64,000 bases of DNA, taken from contig JANTQA010000047.1 in assembly GCA_027625915.1 (NCBI GenBank), positions 19,344,001 through 19,408,000 on the forward strand. Direction: 5' to 3'. The notes below the pieces were generated by a model. The model worked only from the letters and a program-made list of their open reading frames with translations, was not told the origin of the DNA and made no database searches. The stretch is from Anaeramoeba flamelloides (Eukaryota; Metamonada; Anaeramoebidae). The position numbers and the translations under genes were made by a program. Numbering within the stretch: the stretch's first letter is position 1; every line of letters starts with the position of its first letter. Positions 24,674 through 34,841 of this stretch are shown in pieces.

Positions 24674-25205
24674 GGGACTAGTCTCTATTAAATTTTTTTA
24701 GGTAAATTTAATAGAGATTTAGATTTTTTTTTTGCCAATTACTTAGATTTGAAATCAAAGTGAAAAACTTCTTTGTATAGTAATGAAATCTCGATAAATG
24801 ACATACATTAAATTTAGTTATTGTTTTTATAAAAATAAAAAAATTTTCAATTTTTTCACTTTTTTGAAAGTTGCTTTTTTTCAACTTTTCGCAAAAATAC
24901 AAAAAATAAAAAAAAAAATATGAACAAGAAAGCAAAACCTTGTTGTGTTTGTGGAAGATCTACAAAAAATAATTTGAAAAATAAACCTGAAAAGCTTTTT
25001 TTTTGGATTTGCATGAAAAAGAAGTTTGATTCGAAAAAAATATGCAATATATGCTTTACTCTAAATAAAAGATTTGTTTATCTATATTGTACCATTCTTT
25101 TTTTTCATGAATCTACTTTTTCAGTTTACACTCTTTTGTTTTTGTTGAATTTGAAGTTTTAAACAGTTGTCCCCAATTACCATTCTAAAAGGATTTGTCA
25201 GTGTC

Positions 25206-25236
<31 letters not shown>

Positions 25237-25595
25237 GCAACTATTTTTGATAAAAAGTAATTATTGAGAAAACAATTTTAGTTCTTTACGGAGTCAAGTT
25301 GGATGAACAGAAGTGAAAGAGAAAATATTCACTCATTTTCAATTATTTTTTCGTTTTTCAAAATGAGAATAAATATTAATTTTGAGAAAATAATTAAATC
25401 AAGATTAAAATTTTTGTTTTTGTTATTTTTTCTTTCTTTTATTAAAAAAATTTTTCAAGGTTCACTGTTTTTGACTAATTAAAAATTTTTTAAAAAATAT
25501 AAGAATGTTATGTTCTAACATTGGAAAAAACCTGTCTATTTTCAATTTTAAACATATTTCTAGATAAGGATTCCTTATTTAGTTATTGGTCAAAT
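24674..25595 (+). mobile_element. piggyBac-like element, copy 2 (right end missing)
   Basis: The left flank is TTAA (24670-24673), followed by GGGACTAGTCTCTATTAA, identical in design to the element at 6999-7935 and similar throughout. The right terminal repeat is lost near 25595, where family G sequence begins. An intact reading frame of 80 codons lies at 24920-25162. Its CCVCG, then FFWICMKKKF, then KKICNICF spacing looks like the C-terminal Cys-rich domain of piggyBac transposases, although one expected Cys is Lys. The DDE catalytic domain is absent. The insertion lies just after the stop codon of the GPATCH1-like gene, so it probably forms part of that gene's 3' UTR. Confidence 0.78.
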
Positions 25596-25599
25596 GGAA

Positions 25600-26150
25600 A
25601 AATTAACTATTCCGCTATTGTCCAATATCTCAAGATTAAAAATATTTTAAAATTAATTTTTATTTCAATATAAACCTCCATTCCAAAAATTTGGAAAGGT
25701 CCAAAATCAAAAATAGGTAAAAAAAAAAAAAATCTTAACTTATTATATTTTTCCAAGTTTAATATAAAAATACATTTAAGTAACCCATTATTATTTTTTT
25801 TATAAGTAATCATTTTAATCCAAATAAAAGAAAAAAATATAAAAACAAAAAATAAAAACATATGTGGTCAAAATGATCAAACCACTAGAACAAAAAATGT
25901 ATTGGTAAATTAGTTGAAATTTAAACAACAATTATTAATCTATCAAATGATAAGATACCATCAACCAATTCTATGTGATTTTTCTATTTCACAAAAACCA
26001 ACACTAACCTTCTATCAACCATTTGCAAAAAAAATCCCAGACCTAAGGAAATAGATTAAGTAACTGGAAAAAGGAAAATGAAAACAAAACAAAAAAGACA
26101 AAAAATGAAAGAATTCGAAAAATAAAAAATTATTCTAAATTGGTCTTTCA
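25600..26150 (+). repeat. Dispersed repeat family G, copy 2
   Basis: A contiguous version of the sequence split at 4040-5300 and present in reverse complement at about 51180-51690. Blocks include CCATTCCAAAAATTTGGA, GTAATCATTTTAATCC, AAAAAATGTATTGGT, ATGATAAGATACCAT and AACCTTCTATCAACCAT. Boundaries are approximate. Confidence 0.65.
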
Positions 26151-26329
26151 AAGAGTTTTTTAGAAATCAAAAACGAAAAAATAGCTTTTTTTTTTTGTAA
26201 TTCTCTTATAGAGTTTACGTAACATCAAAATCTTAAATTTATAAGAAAAGAAAACATAAAATCTTTGAAGATTTTAATTTGTAATGTAAATCTTTTTGGT
26301 GACAAATCATGTATTTTGAAAAATAAGTA

Positions 26330-27080
26330 CTTAAAGCTAGGATCTACAATCACCAATCTTTAGTAATGGGTATTCGCCTTTTAAACGTGCTTTTTTGTTT
26401 ACACATGGCTTGATTTTAAGTATGAAAGGGTATATTCCTGTGATTGGCAAAAAGTTGATATTAATTAATAATAATATTAAAGAATTTGGAATTGATCCAA
26501 ATATTGGTAAAACTTTAATCTCAAGACAATTATCAGAAACAAAATATTTAGGGATTTGGTTCCAAAAAGAGAAAATTTTACAAAAAAACTTCAAAAAGGT
26601 AAAAGACAGTAATAAAAAAAATTAAAATGATTTTTAAAAAGCAATATTTAGTTAATGGGGTAAAAGTATAAAAATGTTTAAAGCAATATGTATACGCCAA
26701 TTGCTTTATCAATTAATAATATTTAATTTAAACTCAAAAATATTTCAATGCGATAAATGTTTTGATAAATAAAAAAATTAACAAAATTTTTCAAAGATTA
26801 ATACATATTACCTAAGAATAAAGTATAAAAATGAAGCAAAAATAAACCAATTCAGAATTTCAATCTACAAAAGAAGATTTAAACTCAAAAGGGAATTCAA
26901 AATTCTTGGGTTTTGGACATATATCAGAAAATTCAAAATTTCCAAAAAAGATAATGAAAATAATAAGTGGGGGATAAATAACTTAAAATTTTAGATATTA
27001 ATCTAAACCATTTAGAAAAAATTTAATATTAAATAGTGTTGGATGGAAAAATCAAGAATATTTAAAAAATTATTAGGTAT
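26330..27080 (+). mobile_element. LINE (non-LTR retrotransposon) relic, reverse transcriptase 3' part
   Basis: The open stretch 26395-26625 reads ...IKEFGIDPNIGKTLISR, then QLSETKYLGIWFQKE. This is typical of the thumb region downstream of the catalytic motifs in LINE reverse transcriptases (the TKYLGI motif). Beyond the stop, interrupted frames continue with RQLLYQLIIFNLNSKIFQCD and FRISIYKRRFKLKREFKILG, as expected for the LINE region after the polymerase. The catalytic YxDD motif and the endonuclease are not present. It is a 5'-truncated, decayed copy. Confidence 0.65.
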
Positions 27081-27124
27081 AATAATAATATCAATCATTG
27101 AAGAGTGCCTAGAGTGTCGTCAAG

Positions 27125-27245
27125 TGCCTAGGTTTTCTTGATTTACTTTGTTTTTTCTGTTTTCTTTTGAAACCCTCTTGTTATTCGTTAGTTTTTTTTT
27201 AATTTTTGAAATAAACAGAAAACTCAAGAAAATCTAACAAATAGA
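27125..27245. repeat. Imperfect inverted repeat sharing motifs with the 48-kb repeats
   Basis: The left arm CCTAGGTTTTCTTGATTT pairs loosely with the right arm AAACTCAAGAAAATCTAAC. The right arm, preceded by AAATAAACAG, recurs at about 48440-48470 next to palindromic repeats, and CCTAGG is also found beside the palindrome at 46449. Confidence 0.5.
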
Positions 27246-27409
27246 AGAGGAAATTAATTCACTCCTGTCGAAATAAAAAAAAAATTATCTTTTTAAAATC
27301 TTTTTTTTATAATAACACTTTTTTTTTCATTTGAATAAAATTTAAACTTTGTTTGAGTCAATGGCACTAATTTTTTTTTCCTAATATCTATTATTTTTAT
27401 ATAATTCAG

Positions 27410-27910
27410 CCTTTGAAGATTAAATAAGATTAAGTAGAATAATACACATCAAATAATAGTTGATATCCACCTGAAATAAAACAAAAAAAATCAATATATT
27501 TTCTTAAAAATAGAAAAACTCAAATTCTTAGGGGTACTATTGAGAAAAACAAGATTGTTTGTTTTGATCTCATATTGAAGATCAAATAAAATCCCAATAT
27601 AAAATCAAAATAATTTCACTACAATAATTTTTACTTTATTAATAACCTTAGAATAACTATATTTTTGTTCAAGTGACTATAGATCTTCCAATAAAAAAAA
27701 AATTGCAACCGAATTTGATGTAAAAAAAAAAATAGAAAAAAAAAAAGTAAATATGTAAAAATGTGAAAAAATGTGAAAAAATGATTTCAGATTTGGAATT
27801 TCCGAAATAAATTTTTTCTTCTAATATGCATTCAAATCCTTTAAACACATGTAATTCACCACCACCACCCTCACAGCTGGGCCCCTTTGACTAGAAAATG
27901 GTTTACTTTT
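27410..27910 (+). repeat. Dispersed repeat family E, copy 2
   Basis: Matches the two halves of the repeat in the first intron of the kinase gene (13080-14290) as one continuous stretch. A short reverse-complement relative (TCAGTCAAAGGGGCCC) occurs at about 50585-50600. No reading frame. Confidence 0.55.
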
Positions 27911-28536
27911 TTGTTGAAAAATACCTTCTATTAAACCTTCCTGGACAACTTTTTCAGATAAAAAGCTCAATTATAAAGACAGAAGGGATCAAATCATGAA
28001 CCAAAATAATTAGAACACGGAAGTATAAGTACATTTGTTTTTTAATTTGAGAGAATTTGAAACTTATTTATTATAATTTTAGTATTTTTTATTTTGTAAA
28101 AAAATCTTGTTTTTCAGATAAAAATCTTGAACTGGTTGTTCTCGATTGAATTCGAATCCATTTTTAAATTGTTGATATGAATTTTTTTGAAATACTTTTA
28201 TAAATAACTTTAACAATTAATTCTTTTTTTTTTTTGAACATTTTTCCAATATCTACATACAGTCTTTTTTGTTTTTTTTTTTTTATTAAATTGAATTAAT
28301 CTTGAAATAAAGAGGTTAGATATTTCTTTTCCAAAAAAAAAGAAAGAAATTGGTCTGTAAAGATATATGAAGAGTTCGTTTGTGGCTTACCTCCTTAATT
28401 TTTTGAAAAAAAAAAAGCAACCAAAAAATAAAAAAGAATCAAAAAAAAAAAACTTTTTCATTGATTGTTAAAATTTAACCATCATTTCTTTTATTCGTCC
28501 AATTTAAGAATCAACCGCTAATTGAAAATATTAATT

Positions 28537-29565
28537 TTAATTTTTGGAAGGAATTAAAGAGTTGTAGTGGTACCCCAAACTGTAATAGTGTCTATGAAAG
28601 GAAACATTCATCCATTTCTGTTGTGAATTCTCTTCTTTTGAGAAGAATTGTAAAGGTGTTGTATTTTGTTGAAACACTCGGATTTTCTTTTCAAGTAAAG
28701 ATGCAATCGCTGACAATTCTAATTGCGAGCCCCATTCATTTGTTTTCCCGATCTTCTCGCAATATTGGACATACTCTTCGTTTGACATTATATTGTTTTC
28801 TTTGTTCAGCAAAAATTGCTGGAATTGTTCGGGATTATCAAGCATAAATTGGCAGGTTCTTTTTCTGAGTTCTTTCATTGGAAGGTTTTCATTGTGAACG
28901 GTTTCAAGTTGATCACAGATGGAATTAAACAAACAATTACCATCTGGCGTGATGTGTTTAATTTGTAATGAATATTTGATTGCTTGTCTTTGGATATCTT
29001 CGATCTCTATTTCCTTTTTTGTCTTTTCTTGGAGTGATCTTTCGATTTCTAATTGTCTTTCCTGTTCTCTTTCTTCTCTTTGTTTTTTTTCTAACCTCTT
29101 TTGTTTTCGACTTTTTTTTGGCTGGTTTGGGTTTCGGGTTTGGTCTGGGTTTTTTGTTTTTGTTTGCTTTTTTTTATTTTTATTATTATTTCCTCTTCCT
29201 CTTCCTCTTCCTCTTCCTCTGCCTCTGCCTCTACCTCGATCCTTTCTTTTTCCTCTGCCTTTCCCTCTTCCTCTTCCTCTTCCTCTTCCTCTTCCTCTTC
29301 CGTTATTATTGCTTGTTTTTTCTTGCTCTTTTTCCTTTGATGGAGTTGTTTCTTTTTTTTCAGGAAGTGTGATGTTGTTTTGTTCAATAAACTTTTTTGA
29401 TTCTTCTTTGTGTTTGTTAACTAAATTTCTTCTGGACTTTTGTAATTTTGATCTTTCTTGTTTTTTTAATTTGGTTTCAGTGTTTTTTAATTTCAATTTT
29501 TTTTTTTCATCAAACTCTTTGAGTTCTTGTTTTTGTTTTTTTATTAAATTTTCATATTGTTCCAT
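28537..29565 (-). CDS. OTU-domain deubiquitinase, OTUD6-type
   Basis: A single-exon 342-residue cysteine protease predicted to cleave ubiquitin. The N-terminus (MEQYENLIKKQKQELKEFDE) is a charged coiled coil like that of OTUD6A/B. It is followed by an Arg-Gly repeat tract at about residues 88-126 and a KSRKQKRLEKKQREEREQ helix that matches OTUD6. The OTU domain runs from about residue 205 to the end. The catalytic Asp and Cys lie in TPDGNCLFNSICDQLE, the family block EYVQYCEKIGKTNEWGSQLE is present, and the catalytic His is in SLGYHYNSL near the C-terminus. All three catalytic residues are in place, and length and order match OTUD6 (about 290-320 residues) plus the RG tract. The ATG at 29565 is the first in frame. 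OTUD6 proteins act in translation control and ubiquitin editing; that role is inferred. A 490-bp MITE lies 71 bp upstream of the start. Confidence 0.92.
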   Translation of the reverse strand: MEQYENLIKKQKQELKEFDEKKKLKLKNTETKLKKQERSKLQKSRRNLVNKHKEESKKFIEQNNITLPEKKETTPSKEKEQEKTSNNNGRGRGRGRGRGRGKGRGKRKDRGRGRGRGRGRGRGRGNNNKNKKKQTKTKNPDQTRNPNQPKKSRKQKRLEKKQREEREQERQLEIERSLQEKTKKEIEIEDIQRQAIKYSLQIKHITPDGNCLFNSICDQLETVHNENLPMKELRKRTCQFMLDNPEQFQQFLLNKENNIMSNEEYVQYCEKIGKTNEWGSQLELSAIASLLEKKIRVFQQNTTPLQFFSKEENSQQKWMNVSFHRHYYSLGYHYNSLIPSKN

Positions 29566-29636
29566 TTTGAAAAAAAAGTTATTTTTAAAAAATGATTTCT
29601 GAATGGAACAAAAAGTTGTTTATCAATATACAGGTA

Positions 29637-30126
29637 GAGTAGTGAAAAAAATACCGGAAATGAAAATAATCCCGGACAAGATTTTTAATTGTGAATATTA
29701 GTAAAATTATTGTGTAATTTCATTTATTTACAATCAAATTCCTTTTTTTAAGAATCGAACTTTTTCAATTATAACTCCCCCACTTATTAGAATGATGATT
29801 GATGAAATCACACTTGTTCAAAACACCATTCAATCAATCAAAAAACAAGAAGAAAAATTATCATTTTCCAAACTCTAGTAAACCTCGATAAAACTGGATT
29901 GTTTTTTGAAAAAAGTTGATCAACTTTAGGACTATCAAACAATTACTCGAGTATTCTAGAGACACCTTACTTTGATGGACATTAGGTAGGTTTATTACTA
30001 ATCTCATAAAAAAATTGGTTATTTATAATAAGGATATAATTGAAATTAGACAAAAATTTTACTAATACTCACAATTAAAAATCTTGTCCGGGATTTTTTT
30101 CATGTCCGGTATTTTTTTCACTACTC
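29637..30126. mobile_element. TA-flanked MITE (490 bp) with ~88-bp inverted repeats
   Basis: Flanked by TA (29635-29636, 30127-30128). The left arm starts GAGTAGTGAAAAAAATACCG and continues through AATCCCGGACAAGATTTTTA; the right arm is its near-perfect complement over about 88 bp, with a handful of differences. The interior is AT-rich without a clear reading frame. TA duplication suggests the Tc1/mariner/pogo group; the GAGTAGTG end differs from the CAGT ends of the other MITEs here. It occupies the space just upstream of the OTUD6-type gene. Confidence 0.85.
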
Positions 30127-30561
30127 TAATTGTAAAATAAAATTAACAAAATTAACCTTTATCTTCAAAATAGAATTTCAAATTTCAAAAATACATCTCC
30201 AAGAACCCCAATTCTCAAAGACAATAAAGCTTCATAAACAAATTTAATTTTATCTTTCATTGCAGAAGCCTTTAATTTTGTGGAAAAATAATTTTATTTT
30301 TATTTTTCAACAAAGCGAAGAAAACAATTTGATTAAATCCAAATCACTCAAAAATAGTTATTCAGAAAACTCAGATTAGATATAGAGAACAGAAAAAGGT
30401 ATTTCATTTCCAATAAATCAAATTTTTTTTTAATCATTTTTTTACAAATAGAATAACTTGAACAGACTTGTGTTTTTTTTTAAATTTTTTGTACTTATTT
30501 TAAAAATAGATCTTTAATCTAAAAACCAAACCACTTCCTGCACTTCTTAAAATATACAAAT

Positions 30562-33500
30562 ATGGAAAATACCCTTCAATCATTATTAAGTCGTGTAGAT
30601 TTACTTTTAAATGAAAACCAAAAATATACAAACTCACACTTTCAACAACACTTAAGCTGGTTGCTGTCAACCCAAACCCGCGACCGTAAACGATCGTTTG
30701 AAGTTAGCCAAAAAATTGAAGAACTGACAAAAGTATATTATTTTGAAATAATGTCTCAAAAATGTTTTGATTAATTTTATTAATATCCGTTAATAATTCT
30801 TTTTTTTTTTTTTTTGTTCATGAACTATTTTATTTTGTTAAAAAGGTTATTGGCAACAAAAAGATAAACAACATACCTCCAACAAAAGGAAAGATGAAAC
30901 AAAAGCAACACAATTTCCAAAATCCCAAGAAACAAACGAAGAGAAATAAGAAAAGAAAAACATTAAAAAATTTAGGTAAAAGAAAGAAACAGACAAATCA
31001 AAAAATTGAAATATTAAGCTCAAATATCATACCTAGATCACATAATAAGAAGATCAATTGTTCTTCAGAGAAACATATTTCAAATCTTCAAAACAAAACA
31101 AATTTTGAAGAAAGATTATCAAAAATTCAAACCAATACCAAGACTGATCATTATAAAAAAAACCAAAACCAAACCCAGCAAAAGACCAAAATAAGTAATT
31201 CAAAAAGAAAGAACAAAAAAACAATTGGAAAACAAGACAAGATTAAAAAAAAAAGAAAAAATCAAAAAAAAAAAAACAAGAATGCCCAAAATAAGACTGA
31301 AGATCTTAAATTGGGACTAAAGAAAGGAAACAAAAAAGAAAAAGTCCAACAAAAAAGAAAAAAATTAAGAAATTTAAAGACTATGACTGAAACTCAAGAA
31401 AATAAAGACAATAAAGAAAATAAACCGATTAAAAATAATCAACATAATCACAAAAATAAACATAATCAAAAAAATAAACAAAATAAACAAAATAAACTAA
31501 ATAAACAAAATAAAAAAAATAAACAAAATCAAAAAAATAAACAAAATCCAAAAAATAAAGAAAACAATGAAAATAAAAAAAACAAATGCAACAAAGAAAA
31601 TAAACACAAACAAGATCTCAAAGTTGTTAATCCACACAGAAAGGTTGATCAAAATAAAAATAAAAAAAAAATTCCAAACCAAAAGAAATCTAAAAAATAT
31701 TCAGGAAATAAAAATCAAGTACAAAAAAGGAATCAAAATAAGAAGAAATTCCAAAATAAAAATGAAAATGAAATAAAAAAAGAATTTAAGAATAAGGGAC
31801 AATTTAAAAAGAGGAAGAAAGAAAGCACTTTAAATTTTGAATATTCTGAAAATCTAATTAACAAGGGAATTAAAAAAATAACAAAAAATAAAGGCACTAA
31901 AGAAAAGAAACAAAATCAAAATAATAAACAAAACCACAAAAATCAACAAAATCAAAATAATAAACATAATCACAAAAATAAACAAAATCAAAATAATAAA
32001 CAAAATCAAAATAATCAACATAACCAAAATAATAAACAAAACCAAAAAAATAAACAAAATCAAAAAAATAAACAAAATAAACAAAATAAACAAAATAAAC
32101 AAAATAAACAAAATAAACAAAATAAACAAAATCCAAAAAATAAACAAAATCCAAAAAATAAAGAAAACAATGAAAAGAAAAAAAAGAAAGGCAACAAAGA
32201 TAGCAAACAAAATAAAGATCTTAAGATTGTTAACGCACACAGAAGTGTTGATCAAAATAAAAATAAACCCCAACAATCTAATAAAAATAAAACAAAACCC
32301 CAAGTATCTAAATTCATTTTAACTCCAAATTCCCAATCGTATTTAGCGACCAACCACAGGCAAATTAAAGAAATTTTCAATGAAAAAGAGTCCTTTAATT
32401 TCAGTCCATTTCACCAACAATTGATACAAAATGAAAAATCTCCAATAATTATAAATAAGTTAAAAAGAAAAAATCCAATCGCAAGTTTGCTCAGCGAGTC
32501 AAAAAAAAAATATCTCAAACAAGTACAAAATAGCCAAAAGAAATGGAGTAAAAAAGTCAAAAATCTTAAATCAAGACAAGAGAAATATTCTCATACCAAA
32601 AATAAAAACAATAATAACAGATATAACGATTTATTGTCCCCCGATCTCAAAAGACAATTAAAATTTATTGAAAGGGCAAAATTGGAATTAGAACAAATAA
32701 GAAAACAAAAATCAGAAGAGCTTATGAAAATACACCACCTTAAAAAAGGAGCAACAAATAATAAAATTGAAAATCCGAAAAAAAAAGTTTCGAATAATTG
32801 TCTCTCTAAAAATTCAAACCTTGGGCTTAAATTAACTAAAAATAAAACATTTCTTCAAAACGTTTCTTCCCGTCCACTTATTAAAAATTTAAAACTGTTT
32901 TTTCAACAAAATTTTGTAAATGATCTTTTTCCAAAATTTAATAAGAAACCAACCCAAATAGAATCAAAAAACTATAAAAGCCAAACATTAGAAAAAAAAA
33001 TTCAACAAACGGTGGAAGAACAATCGGAAACTTTCAAAAAGACAAGAAAAAATAGCCATTTTGATTCAAATGTCCAAAATTTCATTGAAAGTAAATCACC
33101 ACAGGGAAGAAAAAGAAAAAGAAAACCAACCAATTTGATTAAAGAAAATATAAACAATTTCCAAAACAATTTAAAGTTTAGCACAATTAATAACAGTTTT
33201 CCAAAAAGACCAAGGGTTTCTCAAAAAAAATCAACCATCAAAAGATTAAATAAATCTAAAGTTACAAAAAAATACACACAAAAAAAGCGGGAAAAAATGC
33301 AAAATTTAGTGAAGAATCCAAAAGAAATAGCAAAGAGATTGTTTAATTCTGAAAATAAAATATATAAACAAAAAACATTAAAATATTTATCACAGCAAAA
33401 GCGTGTCTCAAAACTTTCAAATGAAGAAACACTCACTCGAAAACTACAAATTAACAGAATATTGGAAAATATCGAGAATAAAAGAACGAATAGATTTAAA

Positions 33501-34841
33501 TCCTTCCAAAACACAAAACGAAAATTATCGTTTGGAAATCAATTAAATAAAAAAAATGAATCAAGTGTGTTTTTAGATAATTTTCAAACAGACGAAAAAT
33601 TAGAAATCGAAAGTTCTAATAAAAGTGTAATTGAAGAGGAAATGGAAATTGTCAAAGGAAATGAGAGTGGACTAAAAGAAAAAGGGAAAGAAAAAAGAAA
33701 AGAAAGTGAAACAGAGAAAGATAATGGCACTGACTTGATCAAGATTGAAAATAAAAAATTAATTAATGGAAAAAGTGGGAACGTAAAAAATAATAAGAAA
33801 GAGGAAGAATCAGAATTGAGAATGGCAGTTGAGGGCGGTGGTGACAAAAAAAACATAAACAAGATCAAAAAGAAAGGAAATAGAAAAGAAGGAGGAAAGA
33901 AGGTTGAGAAATTTAATGAAAATTTAAAAATTGATGAGGATAAAAATTTCGTGAAAAAGAACGAAATAGAAGAAAAAAAAAAAAGAAAGGAAATTGAGGA
34001 AGAGGAAGAGCAAGAGAAAGAGCAAGGAAAAACAAAAAGAAAGGAAATAGAAGAAGAGGAAGGAGAAGGGGAAGTGGAAGTGGATATAAAAAGAAAGGAA
34101 ATAGCAGAAGAAGAAGTAGATGAAGAAGAGAAAGAGAAAGAGAAAGAGAAAGGGAAAGAGAAAGAGAAAGAGCAAGAGAAAAAGGGAGACACAGAAGATG
34201 AAGATAAAGAGAAGAAGAATATTAAAGATAAAATAAACAAACAAAAACTCAAACCTTTGAATAATGATCAAAAAGTAAATGATTTTTCATATCAAATTAC
34301 TGACACTGAAAATAATTTAAGCTCTTCAAGTGATTCTTCAGATGAGACAACCGATGACTCAACAAGTTCCTCATCCGATGATTCTTCAACGGGATCAACC
34401 AGTGATCCCTTGTCAGAAATGTCAGATTCAACACTATTTTTAAAAATAGAATTAAATTCTGATCTTGAATACGAATCAGAGTCTAATTCTTGCTCAGATT
34501 CTGGATCATCGTCAGCGTCTTCTTCTTCAGAATTAGAATATCCTTTTTTTTCTTCTTCCCAAGAAGTAAAAATCCCCAAAAACAAATATCAATTTAATAT
34601 TTTCAATAAAAAAAAAACCCACCATCAATCAAAATCTGAAAAATTGAAAATTCATGGCAAAATAATTCCCAACTGGGCACTAAAGTCCCAATTAAAAAAT
34701 GCTTTATTAAAACAAAACACAATAGACCCAGATACAATATTTACAAAAATTGAAAAATGTGATTTAAATCAAATTTTTTCTCACAAAAAACGAAAATATA
34801 CAAGGCATAAGTCTTCAATTTTCTGGACAGAAGAAAACTAA
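30562..34841 (+). CDS. INCENP: INCENP homologue, chromosomal passenger complex scaffold
   Basis: Two exons, 30562-30732 and 30846-34841, join in phase across a 113-bp intron (GTATAT donor) into about 1388 residues. The last 60 residues are a clear IN-box, the Aurora B binding and activating segment: GKIIPNWALKSQLKNALL, then CDLNQIFSHKKRKYTRHK, then SSIFWTEEN. This matches the animal pattern IPxWAxxxxLxxA...DLxxIF...R.H.R.SS.VW, including the Ser-Ser that Aurora B phosphorylates. The short first exon (MENTLQSLLSRVDLLLNENQ...) is in the right place to be the CEN box that binds survivin and borealin, but that is inference. Between them lie about 1250 residues of Lys/Asn/Gln-rich repeats, a Glu/Lys tract (KEKEKEKGKEKEKEQEKK) that could form the single alpha-helix found in INCENP, and an acidic Ser/Asp stretch. 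The protein would localise Aurora kinase at centromeres and the spindle midzone. Confidence 0.9.
31396..32270 (+). repeat. Intragenic duplication in the INCENP gene (KNQ tract plus DLK..N.HR block)
   Basis: Two tandem modules have the same order: NKQNK-type repeats, then NKENNE, then DLKVVNPHRKVDQNKNK (31610-31665) or DLKIVNAHRSVDQNKNK (32215-32268). The AAACAAAAT-type codon repeats in the second module are longer and very regular, so both unit expansion and module duplication seem to have occurred. Confidence 0.75.

Larger units (their letters stand above)
24664..28536. other. Gene-free region composed largely of decayed mobile elements
   Basis: This stretch holds a piggyBac-like copy, repeat family G copy 2, a LINE relic and repeat family E copy 2, each listed. 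No host gene is visible. About 27910-28536 is AT-rich without a recognised feature. Confidence 0.7.

Noticed and set aside
26395-26625. 76-codon frame as a host gene
   Set aside because: The TKYLGIWF motif and its continuation in broken frames mark it as a LINE relic.
31440-32160. Regular short-period repeat considered as a CRISPR-like or satellite array
   Set aside because: It is a codon-level 9-base repeat (NKQ) inside an open INCENP frame, with no spacers.
33584-34252. Minus-strand 222-codon Ser/Phe frame under INCENP
   Set aside because: Antisense of Glu/Lys repeats; no motif.
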